A stretch of DNA of 64,000 nt from Candidatus Colwellia aromaticivorans (GCF_003333305.1 NZ_QOLD01000081.1:1-64000); one strand, 5' to 3'; shown: positions 53,387 through 63,329, counted from the stretch's first letter. A program made the numbers and translations. Notes: a model not told the origin generated them from the sequence alone.

Positions 53387-55982
53387 TAGACTTTAAGAAA
53401 TCGGTGGCAAATTTTTGTAATACCCCGCCGCCATCGTAAACAGAAACTTCTTCCGCTGTATCTAAACGACACTTAACTGGAATTTCTACAACGTCACCAT
53501 TTTTACGAGTCATCACAACAGTCATAGCTGCGCCTGGTGATGTAGCACCAACGACATCATAAGTTTCGCTACCATCAATATTGTAAGTGTGACGTGTTTC
53601 ACCATTAGTAAACTCAAGCGGTAGAACGCCCATGCCGACTAAGTTAGTACGGTGAATACGTTCAAAACCTTGTGAAACGATAACTTCAACACCGGCTAAA
53701 CGAACACCTTTTGCTGCCCAGTCACGTGATGAACCTTGACCGTAATCAGCACCAGCGATGATGATTAATGGCTGTTTGCGATCCATGTAAGTTTCGATAG
53801 CTTCCCACATGCGAGACTCAGTTCCTTCAGGCTCTATACGTGCTAGTGAACCTTGTTTAACTTCGCCATTTTCGTCACGACACATTTCATTAAACAATTT
53901 CGGGTTAGCGAACGTTGCTCGTTGGGTAGTTTCATGATCGCCACGATGGGTTGCGTATGAATTAAAGTCTTCTACTGGTAAACCCATTTTTTCAAGGTAA
54001 GCACCAGATGCACTATTTAACTGAATAGCATTCGATGGTGATAAATGATCGGTTGTGATGTTATCACCTAATACCGCTAAAGGACGCATGCCCTTCATGG
54101 TACGAACACCAGCTAAGGCACCTTCCCAATAAGGAGGACGACGGATATAAGTACTCTTAGGATCCCAGTCGTATAACGGGCTTTCAGCAGGTTCAAACGC
54201 ACCTAAATCGAACATTGGCGTGTAAATTTTCTTGAATTGCTCAGGTTTTACACATGAAGCAACAATTGCATCGATTTCTTCATCTGATGGCCAGATGTCT
54301 TTGAGCGTAATATCGTTTCCGTTTTGATCTTGCCCTAAAATATCTTGTTCAATATCAAAACGCATCGTACCTGCAATAGCATAAGCAACAACTAATGGCG
54401 GTGACGCTAAGAATGCTTGCTTTGCGTGTGGATGAATACGGCCATCAAAGTTACGGTTACCTGATAATACAGCAGTTGAGTATAAATCGCGGTCGATAAT
54501 TTCTTGTTGGATTTTAGGATCTAACGCACCCGACATCCCATTACACGTTGTACATGCATAACCGACAATACCGAAACCTAATTTTTCCATTTCAGAAAGA
54601 AGGCCTGCTTCTTCTAAATAAAGTTTGGCAACTTTTGAACCCGGAGCAAATGACGATTTAACCCAAGGCTTACGTACTAAACCTAACTCATTTGCGCGTT
54701 TAGCCACAAGACCAGCTGCAACAACGTTACGTGGATTAGAGGTGTTAGTACATGACGTAATAGCAGCAATAATTACCGCGCCATCTGGCATTTCGCCATT
54801 CGCTTCTTGTGCTTTACACGCATCTAAATTTTTAGCAATGTCCTTTGAGGCTAAATCAGCTGTCGCTAAACGACGATGTGGATTAGAAGGACCCGCTAAG
54901 TTACGAGTAACTGTTGATAAATCAAACTCAATAACACGAGGATATTCTGCTTCAACTAAATCATCAGCCCAAAGACCTGTGTGTTTCGCGTAAGTTTCAA
55001 CTAATGCTACTTGCTCTGGTTCACGACCGGTAATTTTCAAGTAATCAATGGTTTGTTCATCAATATAGAACATACCTGCAGACGCACCATACTCTGGTGT
55101 CATATTTGAGATAGTTGCACGGTCACCAATGGTTAGACTTTTAGTGCCTTCACCGAAGAATTCTAAGTAGCTAGAGACTACTTTCTGATTACGTAAAAAC
55201 TCAGTGATCGCTAATACCATATCGGTAGCGGTAATACCTGGATGACGTTTACCGGTTAACTTAACACCAATAATGTCAGGCAGACGCATCATGGATGGAC
55301 GTCCCAGCATTACAGTTTCAGCTTCTAGGCCGCCTACACCAATAGCGATAACACCTAATGCATCAATATGTGGCGTATGAGAATCAGTACCAACACAAGT
55401 GTCAGGGAAAGCGACACCATCACGTGCTTGAATAACTGGTGACATTTTCTCTAAATTGATTTGGTGCATAATACCGTTGCCGGCAGGAATAACATCAACG
55501 TTTTTAAACGCCGTTTTAGTCCATTCAATAAAGTGAAAACGCTGTTCATTGCGACGGTCTTCAATCGAGCGGTTTTTATCAAACGCTTCAGGATCAAAAC
55601 CAGGCGCTTCTACTGCTAGCGAATGGTCAACAATAAGCTGTGTAGGAACAACGGGATTAACTTTAGCTGGGTCACCACCTTGATCAGCGATAGCGTCACG
55701 AAGACCGGCTAAATCAACTAAAGCTGTTTGACCTAAAATATCATGACAAACAACACGAGCAGGATACCAAGGGAAATCTAAGTCTTGTTTGCTTTCAATG
55801 ATTTGCTTTAACGAATCAGTTAGCATTTCAGGGTCACAACGACGTACTAATTGTTCCGCTAAAACACGTGAAGTGTAAGGTAATTTGGCATAAGCACCTG
55901 GGCTTATGTCTTCAATTGCTGATCGGGTATCAAAATAGTCAATATTTGCATTGGGCAAAGGCTTGCGGTAATCGTAATTCAT
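53379..55982 (-). CDS. acnD: 2-methylcitrate dehydratase, Fe-S dependent (AcnD)
   Basis: 867 residues from ATG 55982 (the frame extends 13 codons further). Aconitase superfamily; dehydrates 2-methylcitrate to 2-methylaconitate. Fe-S cluster Cys: ITSCTNTSNP and YACTTCNGMSG. VGTDSHTPH, GVGGLEAE, and the swivel domain with DYGQGSSRDWAAKG and QGFERIHRTNLVGMGVLPLEF. The pairing with PrpF distinguishes it from AcnA. Its last residues (FLKSNV) and stop lie in repeat G. Confidence 0.95.
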   Translation of the reverse strand: MNYDYRKPLPNANIDYFDTRSAIEDISPGAYAKLPYTSRVLAEQLVRRCDPEMLTDSLKQIIESKQDLDFPWYPARVVCHDILGQTALVDLAGLRDAIADQGGDPAKVNPVVPTQLIVDHSLAVEAPGFDPEAFDKNRSIEDRRNEQRFHFIEWTKTAFKNVDVIPAGNGIMHQINLEKMSPVIQARDGVAFPDTCVGTDSHTPHIDALGVIAIGVGGLEAETVMLGRPSMMRLPDIIGVKLTGKRHPGITATDMVLAITEFLRNQKVVSSYLEFFGEGTKSLTIGDRATISNMTPEYGASAGMFYIDEQTIDYLKITGREPEQVALVETYAKHTGLWADDLVEAEYPRVIEFDLSTVTRNLAGPSNPHRRLATADLASKDIAKNLDACKAQEANGEMPDGAVIIAAITSCTNTSNPRNVVAAGLVAKRANELGLVRKPWVKSSFAPGSKVAKLYLEEAGLLSEMEKLGFGIVGYACTTCNGMSGALDPKIQQEIIDRDLYSTAVLSGNRNFDGRIHPHAKQAFLASPPLVVAYAIAGTMRFDIEQDILGQDQNGNDITLKDIWPSDEEIDAIVASCVKPEQFKKIYTPMFDLGAFEPAESPLYDWDPKSTYIRRPPYWEGALAGVRTMKGMRPLAVLGDNITTDHLSPSNAIQLNSASGAYLEKMGLPVEDFNSYATHRGDHETTQRATFANPKLFNEMCRDENGEVKQGSLARIEPEGTESRMWEAIETYMDRKQPLIIIAGADYGQGSSRDWAAKGVRLAGVEVIVSQGFERIHRTNLVGMGVLPLEFTNGETRHTYNIDGSETYDVVGATSPGAAMTVVMTRKNGDVVEIPVKCRLDTAEEVSVYDGGGVLQKFATDFLKSNV

Positions 55983-56061
55983 AATAAAAGTCCAATTGAA
56001 GGAACGAATATTGAGTGACAAGTCGCGTATAGCAACTCATTACTCAATATTCTAATCTGTA

Positions 56062-57186
56062 TTATCGTTGTGAGATAGGCGTAACTGTTCTTGGTTCACT
56101 GCCAATATAATCGGCAGATGGACGGATAATACGGTTATTAGAGCGCTGCTCCATGACATGTGCAGCCCAACCAGTTAAACGTGAACAAACAAAGATAGGC
56201 GTAAATAATTTGGTTGGAATACCCATATAGTTATAAGTAGATGCATGGAAAAAATCTGCATTACAAAATAATTTTTTTGTATCCCACATAAATTCTTCAC
56301 AAGCAACAGAGATATCGTATAGTGATGTATCTCCATTTTCAGCCGCTAACTTTTCAGACCAAGCTTTGATAATGACATTACGTGGATCTGAGGTACGGTA
56401 AACGGCATGACCAAAACCCATGATTTTATCTTTGCGCTCAAGCATGCCTGCCATTTGTACTTTGGCATCTTCTGGAGATGAGAATTTCTCAATCATATCC
56501 ATAGCAGCTTCATTAGCACCACCGTGAAGTGGGCCACGTAAAGTACCAATGGCACCTGTGATACATGAAAACATATCTGATAATGTTGATGCACAAACAC
56601 GCGCTGTAAATGTTGACGCGTTAAACTCATGCTCAGCATATAAAATTAATGATACATCCATTACACGTTCATGCTGCGCAGATGGGCTTTCTCCATTAAG
56701 AAGACGTAAGAAGTGACCTCCAAGTGATGCTTCATCACTTTTACAGTCAATTTCAACACCATCATGTGAAAACTTATACCAATAACACATGATTGCAGGA
56801 AACGCCGACAATAAACGGTTAGCAGCTTTATTTTGCTCAGAGAAGTCAACTTCTGGTTCAACGTTACCTAAAAAAGAACAACCTGTACGCATTACATCCA
56901 TAGGATGTGCATCTTTAGGAATAAGTTTTAATACTTCTTTTAAAGCTTGTGGAATATCACGCATCGCTAGCAGCTCAGCTTTATATTCAGCTAACTCACC
57001 TACTGTTGGTAGTTCACCGTTGAATAATAAATAAGCCACTTCTTCGAAGGTTGCATTATCAGCTAAATCAGAAACATCATAACCACAATAAGTTAAACCA
57101 CTACCCGATTTACCCACGGTACAAATAGCCGTTTCACCAGCGCTTTGTCCACGTAAACCTGCACCACCAATTTTTTTTTCTGACAT
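56062..57186 (-). CDS. prpC: 2-methylcitrate synthase
   Basis: 374 residues from ATG 57186. Condenses propionyl-CoA with oxaloacetate. Citrate-synthase fold: LAEYKAELLAMRDIP, LILYAEHEFNASTFTARV, GALHGGANEAAMDMI-type segment (GPLHGGANEAAM) with catalytic His, KDKIMGFGHAVYRTSDPRN with the second His, and the Asp in CNADFFHASTYNYMGIP. RIIRPSADYIG is characteristic of PrpC. 24 codons shorter starts are excluded by the conserved GLRGQSAGET opening. Confidence 0.95.
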   Translation of the reverse strand: MSEKKIGGAGLRGQSAGETAICTVGKSGSGLTYCGYDVSDLADNATFEEVAYLLFNGELPTVGELAEYKAELLAMRDIPQALKEVLKLIPKDAHPMDVMRTGCSFLGNVEPEVDFSEQNKAANRLLSAFPAIMCYWYKFSHDGVEIDCKSDEASLGGHFLRLLNGESPSAQHERVMDVSLILYAEHEFNASTFTARVCASTLSDMFSCITGAIGTLRGPLHGGANEAAMDMIEKFSSPEDAKVQMAGMLERKDKIMGFGHAVYRTSDPRNVIIKAWSEKLAAENGDTSLYDISVACEEFMWDTKKLFCNADFFHASTYNYMGIPTKLFTPIFVCSRLTGWAAHVMEQRSNNRIIRPSADYIGSEPRTVTPISQR

Positions 57187-57230
57187 AATTATTTTCTCAC
57201 TTTTCAATATTTATATTTTTTAACGTTAGA

Positions 57231-58121
57231 TTATTTATTTTTGCCATCAGCAAATAATGAATCTAATTTTTGCTCATAATCGTGATATCCAAGATAGTCA
57301 TATAAATCCATACGAGTTTGCATCGTATCGACAACCGCTTTTTGATCGCCATCAGCTAGAAGAGTTCTGTACACTAATTCAGCCGCTTTATTCATCGCTC
57401 TAAAAGCAGATAAAGGATAAAGCACCATTGCACAGCCCCATTCACCTAACTGCTCTTTATTCCAAAGTTCAGTTTGACCAAATTCAGTAATGTTAGCCAA
57501 TACAGGAACATCTAATGCTTCGGTAAATGCACGGTAATGTTCTTCCGTTTTCACAGCTTCTGCAAAAATACCATCGGCACCGGCGGCAACGTATGCTTTA
57601 GCACGTTCAAGTGCAGCTTCAATACCTTCTTGAGCAAAAGCATCAGTACGAGCCATAATGAAAAAATCAGGGTCAATACGAGCATCTACAGCAGCGCGAA
57701 TACGGTCAGCCATTTCTTCAGTTGAAACGATTTCTTTATTTGGACGATGACCACAACGTTTTTGTGCTACTTGATCTTCAATATGAACTGCTGCAGCACC
57801 TGCTTTTTCCATATCACGGATGGTTTTAGCAATATTGAACGCTCCGCCCCAACCTGTATCAATATCAACAAGTAAAGGTAAACTAGATGCTGCCGTAATA
57901 CGTTGCACATCTGCAATAACATCATTCAATGACGTCATTCCAAGATCTGGTAGACCGTATGAGGCATTAGCAACACCACCACCTGATAAATAGATGGCTT
58001 GATGACCTATTTGCTCAGCCATCATAGCGCTGTAGGCATTGATAGTGCCGACAACTTGTAGTGGTTTGTTATTTTCTAGCGCTTGGCGAAATTTTGCACC
58101 TGCAGATAATTGACTAGTCAT
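57231..58121 (-). CDS. prpB: 2-methylisocitrate lyase
   Basis: 296 residues. Splits 2-methylisocitrate into pyruvate and succinate. ICL/PEPM fold with [29 protein letters not shown] (metal Asp), [16 protein letters not shown] with the catalytic KRCGH loop, and [11 protein letters not shown]. 44 bases upstream of prpC, 13 bases downstream of the regulator stop. Confidence 0.96.
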   Translation of the reverse strand: MTSQLSAGAKFRQALENNKPLQVVGTINAYSAMMAEQIGHQAIYLSGGGVANASYGLPDLGMTSLNDVIADVQRITAASSLPLLVDIDTGWGGAFNIAKTIRDMEKAGAAAVHIEDQVAQKRCGHRPNKEIVSTEEMADRIRAAVDARIDPDFFIMARTDAFAQEGIEAALERAKAYVAAGADGIFAEAVKTEEHYRAFTEALDVPVLANITEFGQTELWNKEQLGEWGCAMVLYPLSAFRAMNKAAELVYRTLLADGDQKAVVDTMQTRMDLYDYLGYHDYEQKLDSLFADGKNK

Positions 58122-58134
58122 GGTATATTTCCTC

Positions 58135-58905
58135 TTAAGACTTAATGAGTTGAATGTTTGTTTGTTCTTTCTGAGTAATTTCTTTAGCTATTTTATTTTC
58201 TATATTTTTACGTGATGCAGCAATATGACGACGCATTAACATTTCTGCTAATTCTCCATCTCTATCTGCGATTGCTTGGATTATGCTCGAGTGTTCATCA
58301 AAAGCACGACTTGCTCTGGGGCTATACATGCCGAATTGACAACGATACATACGCACTAAGTGATATAACTGGCCACAAATCAATTCAATTAATTGTTTGT
58401 TATGACTACCTAAAATAACTTTATAATGAAAATCAAGATTACCTTCTTCTTGATAATAACCAGTGCCATCTTTTAGCTCTTGAGTTTGAGCATGAATTTT
58501 AAGCATCGCTTGCATGTTTGATATTTCTTCATCAGACATATTGTTTGCTGCTTGTCTACATGCCATGCCTTCAAGTGCTTCTCGCGTAATATAAAGCTCT
58601 AATAAACCCTCAATAGAACATTGAACAACACGAGAACCGACGTTTGCTTTTCGTTCGATAAGGTGGCATTTCTCAAGACGATTTAAAGCTTCACGTAACG
58701 TTGAGCGGCTTATTTGATAATGTTTAGCTAACCCAGGTTCACTTATCTTACTACCTGAAGGAATTTCACCTTCAACAATAGCATGTTGTATTTTCTCAAA
58801 TACCTTATCCGCGGTAGTGACCACTGCTTGTTGAGTTGGGTTATTTGTTTTCATAAATTTAAGTACATCAAGGTTATAATTATAATGGTTTGTTTTCGAC
58901 TGCAT
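58135..58905 (-). CDS. GntR/FadR-family regulator of the methylcitrate cluster
   Basis: 256 residues from ATG 58905 (GTG 58914 and ATG 58854 are alternatives). N-terminal winged helix about 20-90 ([40 protein letters not shown]). FCD effector domain about 95-235, with Asp/His metal or ligand residues ([22 protein letters not shown]). First gene before prpB and probably its repressor, sensing a methylcitrate-pathway intermediate. The operator at 58904-58915 overlaps this start, so it would be autoregulated. Confidence 0.88.
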   Translation of the reverse strand: MQSKTNHYNYNLDVLKFMKTNNPTQQAVVTTADKVFEKIQHAIVEGEIPSGSKISEPGLAKHYQISRSTLREALNRLEKCHLIERKANVGSRVVQCSIEGLLELYITREALEGMACRQAANNMSDEEISNMQAMLKIHAQTQELKDGTGYYQEEGNLDFHYKVILGSHNKQLIELICGQLYHLVRMYRCQFGMYSPRASRAFDEHSSIIQAIADRDGELAEMLMRRHIAASRKNIENKIAKEITQKEQTNIQLIKS

Positions 58906-58915
58906 TGTCGACACA
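58904..58915. promoter_or_regulatory. Second, imperfect prp operator
   Basis: ATTGTCGACACA contains the palindromic core TGTCGACA and lies on the start codon of the GntR regulator. It shares ATTGTCGACA with the perfect site at 58976. Confidence 0.55.
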
Positions 58916-58975
58916 TCGTTTTTGTTATATGCATAATAGCGGAATTACATAATTAATCAAGTAGACTTAAGTGTT

Positions 58976-58987
58976 ATTGTCGACAAT
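58976..58987. promoter_or_regulatory. Perfect palindromic operator for the prp cluster
   Basis: ATTGTCGACAAT, a perfect 12-base palindrome, itself flanked by CTTAA and TTAAG. It lies 71 bases upstream of the regulator start. It fits the short inverted repeats bound by GntR/FadR dimers. Confidence 0.65.
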
Positions 58988-59040
58988 TTAAGATAGTAAT
59001 GAAAAAAATGATGAATTGATTGAATTTTATTCAAGAAAAC

Positions 59041-59079
59041 AAAAAAGCCCACGCAATATTAATATATTGCGTGGGCTTT
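59041..59079 (-). terminator. Terminator of the tRNA-Ala/Glu operon
   Basis: AAAGCCCACGCAATAT-TAAT-ATATTGCGTGGGCTTT: a perfect 16-base stem followed on the minus strand by T. 49 bases after the last tRNA-Glu. Confidence 0.93.
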
Positions 59080-59127
59080 CTATATTCACTTTTAGTACAC
59101 TTTACTTTCAGTTAACTTAAAATAAAG

Positions 59128-59203
59128 TGGCATCCCTAAGGGGATTCGAACCCCTGTTACCGCCGTGAAAGGGCGGTGTCCTAGGCCTCTAGACGATAGG
59201 GAC
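59128..59203 (-). tRNA. tRNA-Glu(UUC), copy 3
   Basis: 76 nt, encoded CCA, anticodon TTC in loop CTTTCAC, acceptor GTCCCTA/TAGGGAT. Last in transcription order; identical to the copies at 59395 and 59550. Confidence 0.97.
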
Positions 59204-59394
59204 ACTGGATTAACTATTGTTAATACAAACTATCTACCAGATCACTCTGGTGATTTAGTTTTACTCAGTCCCGTAATAGTAGACTTATCGAAAAACTAAA
59301 ACTCTAAATTCTTATTTCAGATTAATAATCCATAGCATAAGATACTATTTCACTTTTATGCACCTTTCTTTTAATATTTCTACTTAAAGATAAG

Positions 59395-59470
59395 TGGCAT
59401 CCCTAAGGGGATTCGAACCCCTGTTACCGCCGTGAAAGGGCGGTGTCCTAGGCCTCTAGACGATAGGGAC
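59395..59470 (-). tRNA. tRNA-Glu(UUC), copy 2
   Basis: Identical 76-nt tRNA with encoded CCA. It is separated from copy 3 by 191 bases without other features. Confidence 0.97.
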
Positions 59471-59549
59471 ACTAAACAGCTTCTGCTCATTTTTTATAAG
59501 TATGAACAAACTTAACCTTTCTTTGCTTAAAAGCAAAATAAGATAATAG

Positions 59550-59625
59550 TGGCATCCCTAAGGGGATTCGAACCCCTGTTACCGCCGTGAAAGGGCGGTG
59601 TCCTAGGCCTCTAGACGATAGGGAC
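59550..59625 (-). tRNA. tRNA-Glu(UUC), copy 1
   Basis: Identical 76-nt tRNA with encoded CCA, 79 bases upstream of copy 2. Confidence 0.97.
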
Positions 59626-59697
59626 ACTAAAACTTGCTAGCAAGTTAAAACTATCTATTTTTTGTTATTTACCTTCAATAACAAAAAACCTAAATTA

Positions 59698-59773
59698 TGG
59701 TGGAGCTATGCGGGATCGAACCGCAGACCTCTTCGCTGCCAGCGAAGCGCTCTCCCAGCTGAGCTATAGCCCC
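59698..59773 (-). tRNA. tRNA-Ala(GGC)
   Basis: 76 nt. Acceptor GGGGCTA/TAGCTCC, A-CCA encoded, anticodon loop CTGGCAG with anticodon GGC, D-loop AGCTGGGAGAGC. First tRNA of the operon. The G-U-like pair near the acceptor end typical of alanine tRNAs is present. Confidence 0.97.
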
Positions 59774-59909
59774 GCTTGTTTAAATAACTAAATTCAAACG
59801 GTCATATTAAATAACTGGCCTAATAGCTATTTAATACTTTCTTTCCTAAGAAAGAAGCTCTCAACCAGACTCTATTTAAAGAAATGAACACTTGCTGAAA
59901 ACGAGGCGC

Positions 59910-59938
59910 ATTCTAAGCAGCAGCCTTGAAACTGTCAA
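59910..59938 (-). promoter_or_regulatory. Strong stable-RNA promoter of the tRNA operon
   Basis: On the minus strand a consensus TTGACA (59933-59938), a 17-nt spacer and TAGAAT (59910-59915), with a GCGCC discriminator. The transcript start would be near 59903, giving a roughly 130-nt leader before tRNA-Ala. The 59774-60198 gap holds this leader, the promoter, and the AT-rich upstream region of the YvcK-like gene. Confidence 0.85.
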
Positions 59939-60198
59939 CACTTATTTTAAAAAAACAGTGAAAATATTACAAATAACTGATTGAGTGATTAGATAAACAC
60001 CAACTTGTTTATTTTTTACTTAACTGGTTGTTTGATCTGTACAATTTCTAATCTTTAATAAATCCAAAAATGTTATCAAAAGTATTAATCACTTACGCCT
60101 TGTTACACCTTATTTAAACCTTAGTACGCTTATGCTTTATTTTTAAATTGTTTACAGGTATGGTCTGATGTATTAAAGCATATCAAGTACAAAAAACA

Positions 60199-61134
60199 AT
60201 GCAGTTAAATAAATTAAATATTGTAGCTATAGGTGGCGGTCACGGCTTAGGTAGAGTTTTATCAACCCTATCATTTATGGGAAATAAACTTACCGGTATT
60301 GTTACTACAACCGATAATGGCGGCTCGACAGGTAAATTAAGAAAACGCAGTAGCTCAATTGCCTGGGGTGATTTACGTAATTGTTTAACTGAATTAGTTG
60401 ATAAAGATTCTATTGGCAGCCAACTGTTTAATTTTCGATTTGATGGTAATGATGAGCTCGGTGGCCATAACTTAGGTAATCTTATCTTATATGGTTTAGG
60501 AGAAGTTCAATCTAGACCTTTATATTCCATTAGGCTAGTCAGACGAATATTAGGCGTTCGAACACAAGTTCTACCTATGTCTGAAACCCCCACAGATTTA
60601 ATAGCTTTCTATCCAGAGGGTCGGTGTCGTGTTGGTGAGCTTTCCGTTGATGAAATGCCAATCATGCCTAAAAGTTTACTATTAGCGCCATTAGTTAAGT
60701 CTATTGAGCCTTGCATAAAGGCAATAAATAACGCTGATTTAATTATATTAGGCCCAGGGAGCTTCTTAACAAGTATCATTCCTCCGTTGTTAGTAAGAGA
60801 CATAAGTAATGCTATTGCTAATAGAAAAGGACATTGTGTTTTTGTCGATAATGTCGTTTTAGAAAATAGTCCCGCAGCCAAATTGAGCATAGATGAGAAG
60901 CTACACTGGATTGAAGACAATATAGGTTGTTTACCTATTGATAGTGTTATTTGTCAAGAACCATCTGTTGTATCAAATAAGATCAACGTGATATGCCGCG
61001 ATTTAGCTGACCAAAAACATCCACATCACCATGATAAGGATAAGTTAATTAATGCATTAGAAGCATGCGTCAGCGGTTTGAACACAAATATCAAAACTAA
61101 AAAGATTGAAACCGACAAGCAAAAATTGGCCTAG
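60199..61134 (+). CDS. YvcK/CofD-like protein (gluconeogenesis factor family)
   Basis: 311 residues with Rossmann-like fold. GGGHGLGRVLSTL near the N-terminus, TTTDNGGSTGKLR, GDLRNCL, FNFRFDGNDELGGHNLGNLIL, and LGPGSFLTSIIPPLL are YvcK/YbhK signatures. These proteins bind UDP-sugars and affect cell-wall metabolism and growth on gluconeogenic substrates in Bacillus; in proteobacteria the role is less clear. C-terminus has a HPHHHDKDK cluster. Monocistronic; no clear ribosome site. Confidence 0.85.
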   Translation: MQLNKLNIVAIGGGHGLGRVLSTLSFMGNKLTGIVTTTDNGGSTGKLRKRSSSIAWGDLRNCLTELVDKDSIGSQLFNFRFDGNDELGGHNLGNLILYGLGEVQSRPLYSIRLVRRILGVRTQVLPMSETPTDLIAFYPEGRCRVGELSVDEMPIMPKSLLLAPLVKSIEPCIKAINNADLIILGPGSFLTSIIPPLLVRDISNAIANRKGHCVFVDNVVLENSPAAKLSIDEKLHWIEDNIGCLPIDSVICQEPSVVSNKINVICRDLADQKHPHHHDKDKLINALEACVSGLNTNIKTKKIETDKQKLA

Positions 61135-61216
61135 ATTTATACCCTGTCGCTTAGTATGTATTCGGTTTCAGTGATAATGAAAGGGTGAATAATATCTCCC
61201 TTTGACACCTGATTAG

Positions 61217-61798
61217 TTAATCTTCACTCAAACGACTAGCGACAGCACCTTTTTGATTCTTATACTTTGCATCATTGCGCTTGTTGTATGGTCTTGCTGC
61301 GCTTGATGACATAGTTTCAAAGTTCAACGCGGCTATTTTCATTTTTGGGCGCAATGCTAAGGGTAGTTTACCACTATTGTAAAATTCTAAGACGATTTGT
61401 CCTGACCAACCGGGATCGATTCTGTGTGCAGTAACGTGCACCATCAAACCTAATCGTGCTAACGATGAACGACCATCCAACCAGCCAACAATGTTGTCAG
61501 GTAAAGTAACCGATTCATACGTTACTGCTAAGGCTAACTCACCCGGATGTAAAAAGAATGCTTCACCGTCATTAATGACAATTTCATCACTCATTACCGT
61601 ATCCATCGCTTGTTGCATGTCTGCTTTAGGCGCACTTAAATCAATATAGGGAGCGGTATGGTCTTGAAATACACGAAATTCATTACCTAAACGAATATCG
61701 ACACTAACCCCTGAGATCATTGATGTATCGGGTTTTGGTGAGATAATGATTAGTTCATCATCTAGGTATTGCTCTATATCTTTATCACATAATCTCAT
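61217..61798 (-). CDS. dcd: dCTP deaminase
   Basis: 193 residues, the E. coli length. Deaminates dCTP to dUTP, the start of dTTP synthesis; homotrimeric, cytoplasmic. Motifs: [54 protein letters not shown] with catalytic Glu, and KIAALNFE. With tdk broken in this window, this de novo route gains weight for dTTP supply. 41 bases after apbC. Confidence 0.95.
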   Translation of the reverse strand: MRLCDKDIEQYLDDELIIISPKPDTSMISGVSVDIRLGNEFRVFQDHTAPYIDLSAPKADMQQAMDTVMSDEIVINDGEAFFLHPGELALAVTYESVTLPDNIVGWLDGRSSLARLGLMVHVTAHRIDPGWSGQIVLEFYNSGKLPLALRPKMKIAALNFETMSSSAARPYNKRNDAKYKNQKGAVASRLSED

Positions 61799-61839
61799 AA
61801 TTACTTTTCTTACTCTCTGATTGAAAAATTAGCTAATGA

Positions 61840-63012
61840 TTAGTCAATGATTTCAACCGTTGGGGTTAATGGGCTAGCGTTATCGAGTTGCAAAAATAAT
61901 TGCCCTACAATATTACGCGCTATTCTACGGTACAAGTGAGCAATATCACCAGTGCTATTTTCAATGATGTCAGATTGACCAAAATCTGCATCTTGGCGTA
62001 TATTCATGTCTAAAGGTAATTGGCCAAGTAATTGTGTTTGTTTTGACTTTGACATTTGCGAGCCACCTGACTCCCCAAAAATATGACTTTTATGACCACA
62101 ATTGTCACATAAGTGATAACTCATATTTTCAATAATACCTAATACCGGTACTTTGACCTTATCAAACATGGCAATGCCTTTAGCTGCATCTATCAATGCC
62201 AAATCTTGCGGTGTTGTAACGATAACAGCGGCAGCAACAGGCACTTTTTGCGCGAGTGTTAATTGAATATCCCCCGTTCCCGGTGGCATATCAATTAATA
62301 AATAATCTAATTCAGGCCAAGCTGTTTCAGTTAGTAATTGATTAAAAGCACCACTCGCCATTGGGCCACGCCAAACAGTGGCATCATTTTCATCAACTAA
62401 AAATCCTATCGACATAGCACTTAAGCCATGAGCCGTTAAAGGATCCATTAACTTGCCGTCTGCCGAACTTGGTTTAGCATTTTTCAAACCAAGCAATGTC
62501 GGAATAGAAGGGCCATATATGTCTGCATCTAAAATACCCACCTTAGCGCCCTCTGCAATTAACGCATAAGCAAGGTTAACCGTGGTAGTTGACTTACCTA
62601 CTCCACCTTTGCCTGAAGCCACGGCAATAATATTTTTAATATTATTTTCACTGCCACCTAATGAAAAAGAGCGTACGGCCTTAACATTTAGTTGCACACC
62701 AAATTCAACTGGTTGTTTTAGCGAATCAACTAAACTTTTGGCAATGTCATCTAACTCACCTTGACAGGGAAAAGGCAGGATAAGTTCAACGGTAATAGCC
62801 TTACTTTGCTTCGGAATAGTGTGAATATGAAAGTGTGAACTAACCGAAAGTATGCCTTGAGGAAAACTTTCAGAGCGATAATCTTTTAATGTTTCTGTTA
62901 TCACTTGTATTTTTTCTGTTGCGGTCAAGTCACTTGCTGACGAATTAGCTGTAATTTGACCACTGTCAGGTACTTTTGGGGAACTTTTATTAGAGAAGAA
63001 TTTGCCGAACAT
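61840..63012 (-). CDS. apbC: Mrp/ApbC Fe-S cluster carrier ATPase
   Basis: 390 residues. N-terminal DUF59-like region about 30-115, deviant Walker A GKGGVGKSTTTVNLA about 139-153, DADIYGPSIPTLLG, IDMPPGTGDIQLTL, and the cluster-binding CDNC (about residues 299-302) in MSYHLCDNCGHKSHIFGE. Carries and delivers Fe-S clusters in the cytoplasm. Divergent from metG, the conserved arrangement. Repeat H ends four bases before its start codon, so its ribosome site and perhaps a promoter (TATAAT directly before ATG) come from repeat sequence. Confidence 0.93.
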   Translation of the reverse strand: MFGKFFSNKSSPKVPDSGQITANSSASDLTATEKIQVITETLKDYRSESFPQGILSVSSHFHIHTIPKQSKAITVELILPFPCQGELDDIAKSLVDSLKQPVEFGVQLNVKAVRSFSLGGSENNIKNIIAVASGKGGVGKSTTTVNLAYALIAEGAKVGILDADIYGPSIPTLLGLKNAKPSSADGKLMDPLTAHGLSAMSIGFLVDENDATVWRGPMASGAFNQLLTETAWPELDYLLIDMPPGTGDIQLTLAQKVPVAAAVIVTTPQDLALIDAAKGIAMFDKVKVPVLGIIENMSYHLCDNCGHKSHIFGESGGSQMSKSKQTQLLGQLPLDMNIRQDADFGQSDIIENSTGDIAHLYRRIARNIVGQLFLQLDNASPLTPTVEIID

Positions 63013-63016
63013 ATTA

Positions 63017-63329
63017 TATACCCATGCTACATCAAAATGCAGGATTCAGTGAGAATTAAAAGGCTTAGAGGCTAGGCCTTGATTGAAGATAATGGTTGTT
63101 CTCTTATCGAAGTCAATAATGCCGTATATAAGCCTTTAAAACTCACCCTACGGGGACTACTGAGCAAAAAATGCTCATCATTGCATCTGTTTTTAAGGAC
63201 GCTACATGGATGTAGCTTATTAGAGAATGCAGGAGCACATTCTCCTGAACAACCATTAATAAAAAGATGCGCTTTGACGATATATTGCTCAATAGTCCTG
63301 AACCTCGCATTTTGAAGCAGCATGGATAT
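63017..63329. repeat. Mosaic dispersed repeat H between apbC and metG
   Basis: Ends TATACCCATGCTACATCAAA-ATGC and their near complement at 63306-63329, as in copies A and B. The outer right part (AGGAGCACATTCTCCTGAAC, AATAAAAAGATGCGC) matches A/B, while 63050-63160 matches the interior of D. So this is one element with another inserted or recombined. It fills the whole apbC-metG gap. Confidence 0.85.

Noticed and set aside
61177-61204. Terminator between the YvcK-like gene and dcd
   Set aside because: AAAGGG/CCCTTT is only six pairs and lacks a T tail.
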